Source of the DNA: Planctellipticum variicoloris
Lineage (GTDB): Bacteria > Planctomycetota > Planctomycetia > Planctomycetales > Planctomycetaceae
DNA length: 64,000 nucleotides
Reading direction: 5' to 3'
Assembly (NCBI RefSeq): GCF_030622045.1
Contig: NZ_CP130886.1
Coordinates: forward strand, 5,030,001-5,094,000
Positions 1-9,015 of this stretch are shown here, piece by piece; position 1 is the stretch's first letter; each line of letters begins with the position of its first letter. The notes under the pieces were generated by a model. The model had not been told where the DNA came from, searched no databases, and saw only the letters and a list, made by a program, of their open reading frames with translations. The position numbers were made by a program, and so were the translations under genes.

Positions 1-199
1 GCGATGTGGGATAGGAGCGAGTCAGTGATGACGCCGCCAGCGCGCATGATCCAGCGCCTGCCGCATGTATCGGATGGGCGGCGCGGCAAGCTGTATCGAT
101 TGTTCGGAAGTTTCCGAAATTGTCGCCTGAATCGATCGTATCGATGGAGGCGGGCGCCGCACCGGCAGGGGCTGCCGGTTGGGATGCGAACGCTCCGTT

Positions 200-1468
200 T
201 CAGGTCGACCAGAGTGAGGTCGTGGCGGCGGCCAGCGCCGAGAGGTCGTGCAGCCGTCGGACGCCGCCTGCTCCCGCAGTCGAGATGGTCCGGCGCAGCT
301 CCGAATCGCGAAGGACTTGCGCCAATCCCTCGGCCAGTGCGGCGGGATCGTCCGGCGTCACCAGCAGCCCCCCGCCCGTGGAACGGACCAGTTCGGGAAA
401 CGCGCCGTGCGCAGGTTGAACGACGGGCAGCCCGTTGGCCCAGGCTTCCAGCAGAAAAATCCCTTTGGGCTCGTGGTAGCGCGTCGGCACGGAAAAGACG
501 TCGAGTCCTTCGAGGAATCCAATCTTCGCGGCCAGCGTGCCAGGGCTCCCAACATATTGGAACCGATCGCCGAGCGGGGCGGCAAGTTTCCCGACGCGAT
601 CAAAGAAGTCCCGATGGCTCTCTCCGAGGTAGCCTCCGGCTCGCAATCGGACGTCGGGGAACTCGCGCTGCAGCAGGACGATCGCCTCCACCAGCAGATC
701 CAGCCCCTTGGCCGGATCGATCCGGGCGAAGTAGCCGACGGTCGGCGGCGATCCGAGCAGAGTTTTCGGAGTCCCGGTGTGTCGGACGCAATCGATCGTT
801 AGCGGAAGCCGATGAATCCGCTCCTGCGGCAATTTCAGCCGCTCTCCCATGAACCGGCGGTAGTATTCGCTATGGGTGATGAAGCCGTCGAAGTCGCCGG
901 TGATCTCCCGCAATCGGGTCCAGGATTGCGTCCGCCAGGGTTCCGGCAAGGCGTCCAGAAAGATGTCGTCCCCCTGCAGGACGCACCAGATCCGCCCCCG
1001 AAAGTGACTGCGCAGGGCGGATGCTCCCGCGCCGAGCATCAGATTGCTGAAGCAGACGACATCGGGCGCCAGTTCCAGCAGGTGCCGGTTCAGGTCCCCC
1101 AGGGCGGCCCGATGCGGACCATGATTCCCCTGCAGCAGCGACATCGTCAGGTCGCCGAGCTCGGGGGCGCTATTGCTCACATTGCCGCGGCTCGCCAGTC
1201 GCAGAATCCACGCCGCGTCGAGCCAGCGCTTGAAGATCCGCGGCAGCCGCCGCCAGAAGGGAAACCGGGCATCCAGGTAGACGTTAATGCCGCCGACGTA
1301 GACGTGGCGGTCGCTCAGGCTCTCCTCGTCGAGCGTGAGGGGCGTATAGAGCGGCAGCAGCACCACGTCGTGTCCGGCCTGCTGGAGCGCCCGCGCCCAG
1401 GTGTTGTCGTGCATGCACGACCCGCAGAACATGCCGGCGCCTCCGGCCGTGACGATCACGATGCGCAT
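200..1468 (-). CDS. GT4-family glycosyltransferase
   Basis: This 422-residue protein has the layout of a GT-B glycosyltransferase. The N-terminus is a Rossmann strand followed by a glycine-rich loop (IVTAGGAGMFCGSCMHDN). The C-terminal half carries the GT4 signature E-x7-E (E333 to E341, EPKGIFLLE) followed by a G-P-V-like stretch and AFPELV, where the sugar nucleotide binds. It would transfer a sugar from a nucleotide donor to a polysaccharide, lipid or small acceptor in the cytosol; the acceptor cannot be read from the sequence. It lies 56 bp downstream of polA on the same strand, and the gap holds a dispersed micro-repeat. No clear ribosome binding site precedes the ATG. The family is secure and the substrate unknown. 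Confidence 0.85.
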   Translation of the reverse strand: MRIVIVTAGGAGMFCGSCMHDNTWARALQQAGHDVVLLPLYTPLTLDEESLSDRHVYVGGINVYLDARFPFWRRLPRIFKRWLDAAWILRLASRGNVSNSAPELGDLTMSLLQGNHGPHRAALGDLNRHLLELAPDVVCFSNLMLGAGASALRSHFRGRIWCVLQGDDIFLDALPEPWRTQSWTRLREITGDFDGFITHSEYYRRFMGERLKLPQERIHRLPLTIDCVRHTGTPKTLLGSPPTVGYFARIDPAKGLDLLVEAIVLLQREFPDVRLRAGGYLGESHRDFFDRVGKLAAPLGDRFQYVGSPGTLAAKIGFLEGLDVFSVPTRYHEPKGIFLLEAWANGLPVVQPAHGAFPELVRSTGGGLLVTPDDPAALAEGLAQVLRDSELRRTISTAGAGGVRRLHDLSALAAATTSLWST

Positions 1469-1482
1469 GAGATTCGTCCGTC

Positions 1483-1504
1483 GTCAGTGGTCCGTCGTCA
1501 GTGG
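1483..1504. repeat. Dispersed 22-bp micro-repeat, copy 1
   Basis: This 22-bp stretch between polA and the glycosyltransferase gene is found again, base for base in reverse complement, at 53192-53213. Each site holds partial extra copies of the same unit (GTCCGTCGTCAGTG) next to it. Both copies lie just outside gene ends. Confidence 0.7.
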
Positions 1505-1524
1505 CCGGACGCTGTTCGTTTCCC

Positions 1525-4296
1525 TCAACTCTCAACGTCTTCGATGTCCAGCCAGTTCTGGCCGACGGAAACGTCCACGATCAGCGGTACGTCGAGAGTC
1601 AGCGCGTGTTCCATCTCTGCTTTCACCAGCGCGACCAGTGACGGAACCGCGTCCACGGGCGATTCCAGCACCAGTTCGTCATGGATCTGGAGCAGCAGGC
1701 GGGCCGGGTGTTGGTCCCGCTCCAGCCGGTTGTGGACTCGGATCATCGCCTGCTTAATCAGGTCCGCCGCCGAGCCCTGAATGACTGTATTAATAGCAGT
1801 CCGCTCCGGCATCGTCCGATTGCGCGACCGCTCGGAGCGCAATCCCTCGATCGCCCGCCGTCGCCCGAGGATCGTCCGTGCATAGCCGGTTTTCGCGCAC
1901 TCGACCAGGGTCTGATCCAGGAAGGCGTCGACTCCGGCATACCGGCTGAAGTATTCGTCGATAAATCGGGCGGCGTCGTCCTGGGTGATTCCCAGAGCCG
2001 CCGCCAGGCCATAGGGGCTTTGTCCGTAAATTACGCCGAAGTTGACGGCCTTGGCGACCCGGCGCATATCGCTGTCGACGTCCTGCCGGTCGACTCCGAA
2101 CACATCCGCCGCGACCGCCGTGTGAATGTCGACGCCGTTGGCGAAGGCTTCCACCAGCACCGGGTCCCGGCTGAAGTGGGCCAGCATCCGCAGTTCGATC
2201 TGCGAATAGTCCGCACACACGAGCCGCCAGTCGGGGTTCTCCGGGACGAACGCTTTGCGGACCTGGCGTCCTGCCGGGGTCCGGATGGGAATGTTCTGGA
2301 GGTTGGGGTCGCTCGAACTGAGCCGGCCGGTCGCCGCGACCACCTGGTTGAACGACGCGTGAATCCGGCCGGTCTGCGGGTTGATCAGCGCCGGCAGCGC
2401 GTCCAGGTAGGTTCCCTTGAGCTTCGACATCTGCCGATGCTCGATGATTTTGAGCGGCAGGGGATTGTCGGGGCGGAGCGTTGCCAGTTCTTCCAGCACA
2501 TCCTGATCGGTGCTGGGGCCGGTTTTCGTCTTTTTGCGGACTGGCAGTCCCTGCTCTTCGAACAGGACCGTCCGTAACTGAATCGGCGAGTCGATGTTGA
2601 ACGGATGGCCCGCCAGATCATGGATTTCGTGCATCAGCGTTTCGAGCTGGAGCGTCAGCGTTTCGCTCTGCGCCCGCAGTTCTGCGGCGTCGACGCGGAT
2701 GCCGCGATATTCCATATCCGCCAGGACGTGAATCAGCGGTCGTTCCAGATCCCAGTACAGTTTCCAGAGGTGATCGGCCTCAAGCTGCGGGCGGATCAGG
2801 TCGGCGATCTGCAGTGAGCAGTCTGCGTCTTCCGTCGCGTACTCGGCGACCTTTTCAACGGCGATCTCGTCCATTCGCTTCTGTTTCGCACCACTGCCGA
2901 TCAGCTCCTTGATCGAAATCGACGGGCGATGCAGGTACTTATCGATCAGCGTTTCCAGATTATGCGACCTGGCTCCGGCGTCGAGCAGATAGTCTCCGAC
3001 CATCGGATCCAGCCCGAGATTCCGGATTCGGATCCCGGCAGCCCGCAAGACGATCAAGTCGAACTTGATGTTCTGATTGATCACCTCAATGTCTTCCCGT
3101 TCCAGGATCGGCTGGAGCGATCTCAGCACGTCGTCGTGGTTGAGAAGCTGGCTTCCGGCAGGGCCTAGCACCGGCAGATAGTGGCCGGTTCCAGCCGTCC
3201 AACTGAACGCCCAGCCGACGATCCGCGACTGCAGCGGATCGAGTCCTGTCGTCTCAAGGTCCACGCAGAAGCGGCTTTGCGACGAAAGCTCTGTGACGAA
3301 CGCTGTCAGTTTTTCCGGAGTGTCGACGGTCTCCCAGCATCGATCCTGAGCGACCTGGCCCGGGTGCTCGGGCTGGGGCGCCGGCTCCGATTCCGGTTCG
3401 TCGTCAAATAATCCGCGTGCGACGACCTTCGCCACCGGCGGCGCAAACTGTTTCACGTCATCAACGAGCTTGCGGAAGCCGAGGCGGCGGAAGACATCCT
3501 GAAGGTGATGCACGTCCGGCTGGGTGCATCGAGAGGCTTCCCAGTCGAAAACCAGCGGCAAGTCGGTCCGCAGCCGGACCAGTTCCCGGCTCATGCGGGC
3601 CTGATCCGCGAATTTCTTCAGGTTCTCCCGCAATTTGGCTCCGGGAGCATGCTCGGCATTGGCCAGCACGTCCTCCAGGGTCTGCCAGTCCTTCAGGAGC
3701 TGGGCCGCTTTTTTGGGGCCGATGAGCGGAATCCCCGGCACATTGTCGACGGCGTCACCGACGAGCGACTGAAAATCGACGACCTGATCGGGGCGGACTC
3801 CCCAGTCCTCGAGCAGCCCCGTTTCGTCGAGGTAGCTGTTTTTGCGAAAATTGAACAGTTTGACCTGCGGGCCGAGGAGCTGTCGTGCGTCTTTATCACT
3901 GGTGACGATGCGGACATCCCGGCCGTGCTCGACCGCTTCCCGCGTGAGCGTGGCGATCACGTCGTCCGCTTCCCACCCCGGAAACTCGATCAGCGGAATC
4001 CGAAAGGCTTCGATCACTTCCCGGACAAGTCCGATCTGTGGCCGCAGATCCTCGGGCATTTCCGCACGGTTGGCTTTGTAATCCGGAAAGATCCCCAGGC
4101 GTTCACCTGGCCCGGAGGAATCCCAGGCGCAGATCAGCCAGCCGGGACGATGATCTTTCAGCAGGGTCACCAGATCCCGGCTGAACCCGAACACGGCGTT
4201 TGTGGGCTGTCCCGCCGGGCTGGTCATCGGGGGGATCGCATGGAAAACCTGGAAGATCAGCGAGAAGCTGTCGACAAGATAGACGGTCTCGGCCAT
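1525..4296 (-). CDS. polA: DNA polymerase I
   Basis: The product of 923 residues has all three domains of bacterial DNA polymerase I and acts in Okazaki-fragment processing and repair. Residues 1-290 are the 5'-nuclease, with its acidic metal-binding clusters (WEADDVIATL, TSDKDARQL, GDAVDNVPG). Residues about 320-520 are the 3'-5' exonuclease. It looks active because DLETTG (346-351), the NxxFD-type motif INQNIKFD and YATEDAD are present. The C-terminal 380 residues are the polymerase, with motif A (DYSQIELR), motif B (AKAVNFGVIYGQ, carrying the Phe of ddNTP-discriminating enzymes) and motif C (QIHDELVLE). The ORF runs on upstream to 4635, but the extension has no homology-like pattern. The ATG at 4296 starts the canonical first strand (YLVDSFSLIF) and gives the usual length. 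The stop codon lies in a CTCAACTCTC micro-repeat. Confidence 0.97.
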   Translation of the reverse strand: MAETVYLVDSFSLIFQVFHAIPPMTSPAGQPTNAVFGFSRDLVTLLKDHRPGWLICAWDSSGPGERLGIFPDYKANRAEMPEDLRPQIGLVREVIEAFRIPLIEFPGWEADDVIATLTREAVEHGRDVRIVTSDKDARQLLGPQVKLFNFRKNSYLDETGLLEDWGVRPDQVVDFQSLVGDAVDNVPGIPLIGPKKAAQLLKDWQTLEDVLANAEHAPGAKLRENLKKFADQARMSRELVRLRTDLPLVFDWEASRCTQPDVHHLQDVFRRLGFRKLVDDVKQFAPPVAKVVARGLFDDEPESEPAPQPEHPGQVAQDRCWETVDTPEKLTAFVTELSSQSRFCVDLETTGLDPLQSRIVGWAFSWTAGTGHYLPVLGPAGSQLLNHDDVLRSLQPILEREDIEVINQNIKFDLIVLRAAGIRIRNLGLDPMVGDYLLDAGARSHNLETLIDKYLHRPSISIKELIGSGAKQKRMDEIAVEKVAEYATEDADCSLQIADLIRPQLEADHLWKLYWDLERPLIHVLADMEYRGIRVDAAELRAQSETLTLQLETLMHEIHDLAGHPFNIDSPIQLRTVLFEEQGLPVRKKTKTGPSTDQDVLEELATLRPDNPLPLKIIEHRQMSKLKGTYLDALPALINPQTGRIHASFNQVVAATGRLSSSDPNLQNIPIRTPAGRQVRKAFVPENPDWRLVCADYSQIELRMLAHFSRDPVLVEAFANGVDIHTAVAADVFGVDRQDVDSDMRRVAKAVNFGVIYGQSPYGLAAALGITQDDAARFIDEYFSRYAGVDAFLDQTLVECAKTGYARTILGRRRAIEGLRSERSRNRTMPERTAINTVIQGSAADLIKQAMIRVHNRLERDQHPARLLLQIHDELVLESPVDAVPSLVALVKAEMEHALTLDVPLIVDVSVGQNWLDIEDVES

Positions 4297-4806
4297 GGGG
4301 GCGGTTCTCGATGGGGGAGCAACGGCAGAACCGGAAGCCCGGTAAATACTTAAGTCTCGCAGGAAATTATGGTGCCGCAGCCGCGTTTCCACCAGCGCCA
4401 CCGTCAGAATCGGTACGCTGATCGAGTTCGCGGCGGAGTCGATCTTTGCTCCCGGTTTCGAACGGAGTCCTCCGCCCGGTTCGTCGAAACAGAGTCTGGA
4501 GACGTGCGCCCGCGTGTCTGCTCCGACCGGAACATTCGCCGCCGATCGACGAAGTCCGGCCCCGCAGACCCCTCGGGCGCCCCGAAAGTTCTTGACGACC
4601 GTATTCGAGACGATCAGACTGGGAAGTTGACTCAAGCCTCCCTGAAGTCCTGAGCCGGGGAGATCCTCCCGGAATCAGGAGCCGTGCGGGGAGCGGTGTG
4701 CTTTGCCAGTTCCGGTCACATCGCAGCGTATTCTGAATCTTCAATCTGATGCAGAGGTTCTCCACCGGCGCGACGGCGGAATGGCGAACCCCTCTGGAGC
4801 AAGTAC
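4297..4806. other. Divergent intergenic region polA / coiled-coil gene
   Basis: These 510 bases separate the divergent starts of polA and the coiled-coil gene. Open frames cross the region, but none shows a recognisable protein pattern. A GGAG about 8 bases before position 4807 serves the plus-strand gene. I saw no confident promoter or repeat. Confidence 0.4.
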
Positions 4807-6342
4807 ATGGCGGCTGCTACCAACAAACCCGGTTGGCCCCACTACACCGCAATCACGTTCTTCCTGACGACCGTGATTCTCGGGATCACGACGTATCTGT
4901 CCGTGAAGGACGCCTCGACGAAGGGTGCGACGCTGATCTCGCTGGGCGCCGAGAAGCAGACCAGCGAGACGGCCCGTCGTCAGCTTGACGAGGCGGTCCA
5001 GGCCATGAAGACCGCGATGGGGGCGCTGCTCGAGCAACCCTACGATGCCCAGAACCCGACAAACGCCAACACGGTGGTGGGACTCTTCAATCAGAAGCTC
5101 GCCGAACTTGGCGGCGAGCACCGCGGAGCGAACGGTCTCGACACGCTCGACAAGTTGCGAACAGCGCTGAACACGGCGATCGCCGATCGCGACAATATCA
5201 AGGCGACGCTCGAAAAGACTAACGCCGAGCTCCTCGCCCTGCGGGATCAGTATCAGAAGACGGTCGATTCCAGCGAAGATAAGTACAAGACAGCCAAGAC
5301 CGATCTGACGACCGAACAGACCCGCTTCAAAGAACAGGTCGATCAGAAAGAGCAGGAAGTCACGGAGCTCCGCAACGATTACAATCAGGCCCAGACAGAA
5401 CTGCAGCAGGAGAAGGACAGTCGCGAAGCGGAGCGGAAGAAGGCGGCGGAAGACGTCCAGAAGCTGATTGCGAATATCGAACGTCTCCGGCGGCAGCTTC
5501 TCGATACCACGCGTCAGTCATTCGACGAGGCGCAGGGCAAGATCGTCCGCGTGGACAGCTCGACCAACCTGGTCTGGATCAACCTCGGCGAGCGGGATTT
5601 CCTCCGTCCGCGGATCAGCTTCAGCGTCTATGCCAAGGACGTGCCTGGCGTCGCCCGCGGTCCCCAGGATGTGAAAGGTAAGATCGAAGTCACGCGGATT
5701 CTCGACCAGACCACGGCGGAAGCCCGGATCGTTGACGAAGATTTTAAGCGACCGATCACGCAGGGCGACCTGATTTACACCCCGCTCTGGAAGCCGGGTC
5801 GCGTCGAAGTCTTCTCCATCGTCGGTCTGATCGATCTCGACGGCGACGGACGCAGCGATCGCGAAGCCCTGCACCAGATTATGGCCGTGAACAACGCCAA
5901 GTTTGACAACGAGATCAACGACAAGGGAGAGCCGGTCGACGCGAACGGCGATGTTCTGACGGAAGAGGAAGCCGGCCACGTTTCGGAACAGACGAAGTTC
6001 CTGATTCTGGGCGACATTCCGGACGAAACGACGCTGGTCAACGACGACGACAAGGCAGCCGCCCGCGCCATCAACAAGGAAGCCAAGCGACTGCAGGCGG
6101 AGGCCATCATCAACGGCGTTGACATCATCAAGTTGAACGAGTTCCTGTCGTACGTCGGATTCCAGCCGAAGCGCCGTCTGTTCCAGGCAGGCCAGGAAAA
6201 GCCGTTTAACCTGCAGGCCGGTCGGCCGGAGCGGCCGACGGTCAGCACGGGACAGGTCTCCGGCGCTCTGAGCACCGGCAGCCGGAATCGCCCCCAGCCG
6301 CAGAAGACGTCGACAGGTGTGACTTCCGGTCAGAAAAAATAG
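4807..6342 (+). CDS. Membrane-anchored coiled-coil protein
   Basis: This 511-residue protein has one N-terminal membrane segment (about residues 13-33). A long charged heptad-rich stretch follows (about 110-240, rich in E, K, Q and D), which should form a coiled coil. The C-terminal region of about 270 residues looks globular and partly beta-rich (KIVRVDSSTNLVWINLG). The anchor and lack of a cleavage motif suggest an inner-membrane protein with the coiled coil in one compartment. The family is not recognised by name. The last 60 residues are proline-, serine- and glycine-rich and probably disordered. The start has a GGAG at good spacing. An intrinsic terminator follows 30 bases after the stop, so it is transcribed separately from the complex-I-like genes downstream. 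Confidence 0.85.
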   Translation: MAAATNKPGWPHYTAITFFLTTVILGITTYLSVKDASTKGATLISLGAEKQTSETARRQLDEAVQAMKTAMGALLEQPYDAQNPTNANTVVGLFNQKLAELGGEHRGANGLDTLDKLRTALNTAIADRDNIKATLEKTNAELLALRDQYQKTVDSSEDKYKTAKTDLTTEQTRFKEQVDQKEQEVTELRNDYNQAQTELQQEKDSREAERKKAAEDVQKLIANIERLRRQLLDTTRQSFDEAQGKIVRVDSSTNLVWINLGERDFLRPRISFSVYAKDVPGVARGPQDVKGKIEVTRILDQTTAEARIVDEDFKRPITQGDLIYTPLWKPGRVEVFSIVGLIDLDGDGRSDREALHQIMAVNNAKFDNEINDKGEPVDANGDVLTEEEAGHVSEQTKFLILGDIPDETTLVNDDDKAAARAINKEAKRLQAEAIINGVDIIKLNEFLSYVGFQPKRRLFQAGQEKPFNLQAGRPERPTVSTGQVSGALSTGSRNRPQPQKTSTGVTSGQKK

Positions 6343-6371
6343 CCCGGTCAGATTATCGACGGTCCATCGGA

Positions 6372-6406
6372 CGCCCGGAGATTGTCCTGAAGTCTCCGGG
6401 CGTTTT
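6372..6406 (+). terminator. Intrinsic terminator
   Basis: A perfect 10-bp stem (CGCCCGGAGA / TCTCCGGGCG) with an 11-base loop is followed directly by TTTTC. It ends the coiled-coil gene transcript and isolates it from the cluster starting at 6459. Confidence 0.85.
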
Positions 6407-6458
6407 CGCGAAATGGCGGAGCCGTCCGCTCTGGCGAAAGTCCACCTGGTGTGACAGC

Positions 6459-6803
6459 ATGCTCCGCATGTCGTCACTCCTGCCATTTCTGGTGACTGCC
6501 GTCGCCGGCGCTGCGATCACTGCCGTCGCCGTCCGCCGCGTCGCGGCAGACGGACGCTGGCGGAACTGGCAAACCCGGACTGTTGCGTCCGTCGTGTCGG
6601 TGCGCGGTTCGGGTGGCGAACCGCTGTTTCTCGCCGGGTGGCCGATTCTTGCGGCAGGACTTCTGCTGGTCTCCAATTTCGCCAGCGATGACACCGCATC
6701 CACGCAGGGGGCCTGGACCGGCGTGGCATGGCTGGCGGTTCCGCTCGCGCTGGCCTGTCTCCCAGCGACGGCGGATGAATCGCCGCCGGGGGATGCCGCG
6801 TGA
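6459..6803 (+). CDS. Small membrane protein opening the complex-I-like cluster
   Basis: This is a 114-residue protein with three predicted membrane segments (about 4-20, 49-67 and 80-98) and little charge. Size and topology resemble NuoA, and it is first in a cluster of complex-I-like membrane subunits. I could not line up any NuoA motif, so the similarity is positional only. The ATG at 6468 is an alternative start. The gene overlaps the next one by the GTGA junction at 6800-6803, which implies translational coupling. Confidence 0.6.
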   Translation: MLRMSSLLPFLVTAVAGAAITAVAVRRVAADGRWRNWQTRTVASVVSVRGSGGEPLFLAGWPILAAGLLLVSNFASDDTASTQGAWTGVAWLAVPLALACLPATADESPPGDAA

Positions 6804-7753
6804 ACGAGGAGCTTTTTCAGGCCACGGCAGTGATCCTGTGGCTGGCGGCCTGGAGCGCCGCGGCAGTGCTCCGTCTCGGAACGGCGGAGGCTCCGCAGCA
6901 GGCGCGCGGGTTCGACGGTCGTCTCCTCTGGCGTTCCGGCTGGTCGGTCGTCCGGGGGGCTGGTATTCACGACCCGTCCGCGGTCGCCTGGGGAGGAGCC
7001 AGCCTGACGGCCGCGTGGCTGGCTTTGGTCGCATTTCCGGATGGCTGGCTCCGACCTGACGCGATCCCGGGGTTGTCGATCTCCGGAGTTGCGCCGTGGA
7101 TCCCGAGTCTTGGGCTGTTGCTCCTGAGCGACTTGTGCTCACGGCAGGCGCGTGGCGAGACTCGCGGGACGGCGGCGCCCTGGCAGGGCTGGTGCGCCGC
7201 TGCTGCCTGGTCCGCTCCCGCGGCGTGGGGCGGACTGACGGGGACCGGGGGTGATCGCGCCGAGTGGTCTGTTTTCTGGCTTCCCGCCGCCGCCGCCGTC
7301 TGGTTGCTGGCGTGCACCGCCGATCTGCATTCCGTGGAAACGGATCCCGGCCTGTCCCGGCTCGCGGGAGTCCTGCGGCGCTGGCTGCTGTTCGGTCTGG
7401 GAATCGTCGTCTTCTGGGGCGGCGGCCGGCTGCCCGGCGTCTCGTCGATCAGTCCGACGATGGAATGTCTGGTGTTACTGGGGAAAATCCTTGCCCTGGA
7501 GCTCCTGCTGTCGCTGGCGGTCTGGCGCTGGCGAAAGGGGACTCCCTCCCCGGAAGTCTGGCTGATTGCGACGCTGATCGGTCTGGCCGGCGGGCCGCTG
7601 ACGATCGCGCTGATCGACGGACTCGGGAAGGATCGATTGCTGGTCGCCTTGTCGCAATGGCTGGTGCTCGTGTGCGGCGTGCTGATCGCGAGACGGTTCG
7701 CCCGGCTGAATTCCGGGCATGCGGCTGGCGACAGTCGCCGCACGGTCCGGTAG
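6800..7753 (+). CDS. NuoH-like membrane subunit (divergent)
   Basis: The product of 317 residues has about eight hydrophobic segments, which fits the length and topology of complex I subunit H (proton-translocating, quinone-site subunit, about 325 residues). A loop around residue 175 (TADLHSVETDPG) stands where NuoH has its acidic PFDxPEAExEL loop, but the PEAE core is not retained. The C-terminal helix pair has a GK in the position of the NuoH LKT helix. Alignment is weak elsewhere. Translation starts at a GTG overlapping the stop of the preceding gene (GTGA). I infer an H-type subunit from size, topology, loop and gene order. A generic polytopic membrane protein is the alternative. Confidence 0.55.
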   Translation: MNEELFQATAVILWLAAWSAAAVLRLGTAEAPQQARGFDGRLLWRSGWSVVRGAGIHDPSAVAWGGASLTAAWLALVAFPDGWLRPDAIPGLSISGVAPWIPSLGLLLLSDLCSRQARGETRGTAAPWQGWCAAAAWSAPAAWGGLTGTGGDRAEWSVFWLPAAAAVWLLACTADLHSVETDPGLSRLAGVLRRWLLFGLGIVVFWGGGRLPGVSSISPTMECLVLLGKILALELLLSLAVWRWRKGTPSPEVWLIATLIGLAGGPLTIALIDGLGKDRLLVALSQWLVLVCGVLIARRFARLNSGHAAGDSRRTVR

Positions 7754-7824
7754 TCTGAATGGGAATCGGTCGAGCAGCAGTTCCGCATTTCGACCCGCCC
7801 CGGAACTTCCCCGAAGGACCGCCA

Positions 7825-8574
7825 ATGGATGGAGCCCGCCTGCCGGTCTGGTTGATCGTCCTCGCCGCGATGGTCTGGGGAGCGGTTGTTGCGTGGCGCT
7901 GGACCGCAAGCCATGCGGGTTGGCGGTCTGTGGCCGGCCTTTCGCTATTGGCCTATCTGGCGATGCTGGGCCTGCAATTGAAGCTTCCCGCGCCGTCCGG
8001 TTCGTCGGCGACTTCGATTCTGCTGGCCGTCGGCTGCGGAACGGCCGCTCTCGCAATCGGCGCAAATTCGTCCCGGCTGCTCCTGGCGGCGTGGCTGACA
8101 GTCGTGCTGACCGTATCGGGCGCACTGCTTGCGATGGGCGAGGCCGCGGGAGCGGCGCTGACCATGATTCTCAGCGCCGGCGGTTTCCTTCCCTGGTGGG
8201 CGACGAGCATAAACAGTCGTGATGTCGCGGAAGTTGCGGGCGCGGAGCAGATCGAGCCCGTTCCGCCCGCCCCTGTCGCAACGATTGCCGCGCTCAGCGG
8301 CCTCACGCTGGGGATCTGGGGAGCGATTCACTCGGCGGCAATTCACGAGGCGGGCAGGGTCTCGCCCGGAGGGCAGCATTCGGCTTTGCCGCGTGATATC
8401 GTTTCCGAAACCGAACTCCCGGTTCTCGCGGCCGCCCCTCAACGGGTGTCGGCCTGGTCCCGCCCCGAGCTGCTCGGCACTTTAGGAATCCTGTTTTTCG
8501 TGGGCATGCTGGGGGTAACGAGCAGCGACTCGAATCTTGCGGCGGGGGATCGGCAGCACATCAATCCGGCCTGA
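7825..8574 (+). CDS. NuoJ-like membrane subunit (divergent)
   Basis: The start at 7825 is chosen because GAAGGA lies about 8 bases upstream; an in-frame ATG at 7759 has no such site. The 249-residue product has six or seven membrane segments. The part from about residue 65 onward follows the NuoJ pattern: a helix ending in a small loop, then a helix pair, with AAGAALTMILSAGGF standing where NuoJ proteins have xxALQVxVYAGAxx. Two extra N-terminal helices are not found in ordinary NuoJ (about 165-185 residues). The tyrosine and glutamine of the NuoJ consensus are missing. It sits directly before a K-like and an L-like gene, the standard J-K-L order. Confidence 0.65.
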   Translation: MDGARLPVWLIVLAAMVWGAVVAWRWTASHAGWRSVAGLSLLAYLAMLGLQLKLPAPSGSSATSILLAVGCGTAALAIGANSSRLLLAAWLTVVLTVSGALLAMGEAAGAALTMILSAGGFLPWWATSINSRDVAEVAGAEQIEPVPPAPVATIAALSGLTLGIWGAIHSAAIHEAGRVSPGGQHSALPRDIVSETELPVLAAAPQRVSAWSRPELLGTLGILFFVGMLGVTSSDSNLAAGDRQHINPA

Positions 8575-8601
8575 CTCCGCCTCGAAACATCACGGAACCG
8601 C

Positions 8602-9015
8602 ATGGGCGCCTGGAACAATACGCTGCTCCTGGGATCCACCCTGCTCGCGACGGGAGTGGCGGGGTTGCTGCTGCGCCGCGACGGTCGTTCGGGACTGGTC
8701 AGCCTCAGCATCGCCTGGCTGGGTCTGCCAATCCTGATCGGAGCGGCGCGACTCCTGCATCCCGATGTGGAGACGACCGCGTCCATCCCCGTCCTGCTGG
8801 CCGTCCTTTCGGTCTACCTGGTCCTGGGGGCCGGCCTCCGCGGCAACGGTCTCGACGAGACCGAAGTCGGCGATGTCGATAGCGACTTCACCGGGAAAGA
8901 CGTCCTGGCCGATCGCGTTCCCCTGCGAGACTGGTCGACGGAACTGATGACCGGTTTTCGGCAGAGCGCGATATCCGGTCTCGATCGTTCCGGCGAGGAT
9001 GGGCGGCCGTCATGA
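8602..9015 (+). CDS. NuoK/MrpC-like membrane subunit lacking its glutamates
   Basis: The 137-residue protein begins with three membrane helices laid out as in NuoK (about 100 residues). The first is LLLGSTLLATGVAGLLLRR, ending in RR as in E. coli NuoK. In E. coli NuoK, Glu36 (helix 2) and Glu72 (helix 3) are needed for proton movement. Here the Glu36 position is a tryptophan (W39), and helix 3 has no carboxylate. A polar C-terminal tail of about 45 residues is extra. The stop overlaps the L-like start by ATGA. The identity rests on order, topology and partial alignment. Confidence 0.65.
   Translation: MGAWNNTLLLGSTLLATGVAGLLLRRDGRSGLVSLSIAWLGLPILIGAARLLHPDVETTASIPVLLAVLSVYLVLGAGLRGNGLDETEVGDVDSDFTGKDVLADRVPLRDWSTELMTGFRQSAISGLDRSGEDGRPS

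Noticed and set aside
4297-4635. 113-codon N-terminal extension of polA
   Set aside because: No polymerase I pattern in it; the canonical first strand starts at the 4296 ATG.
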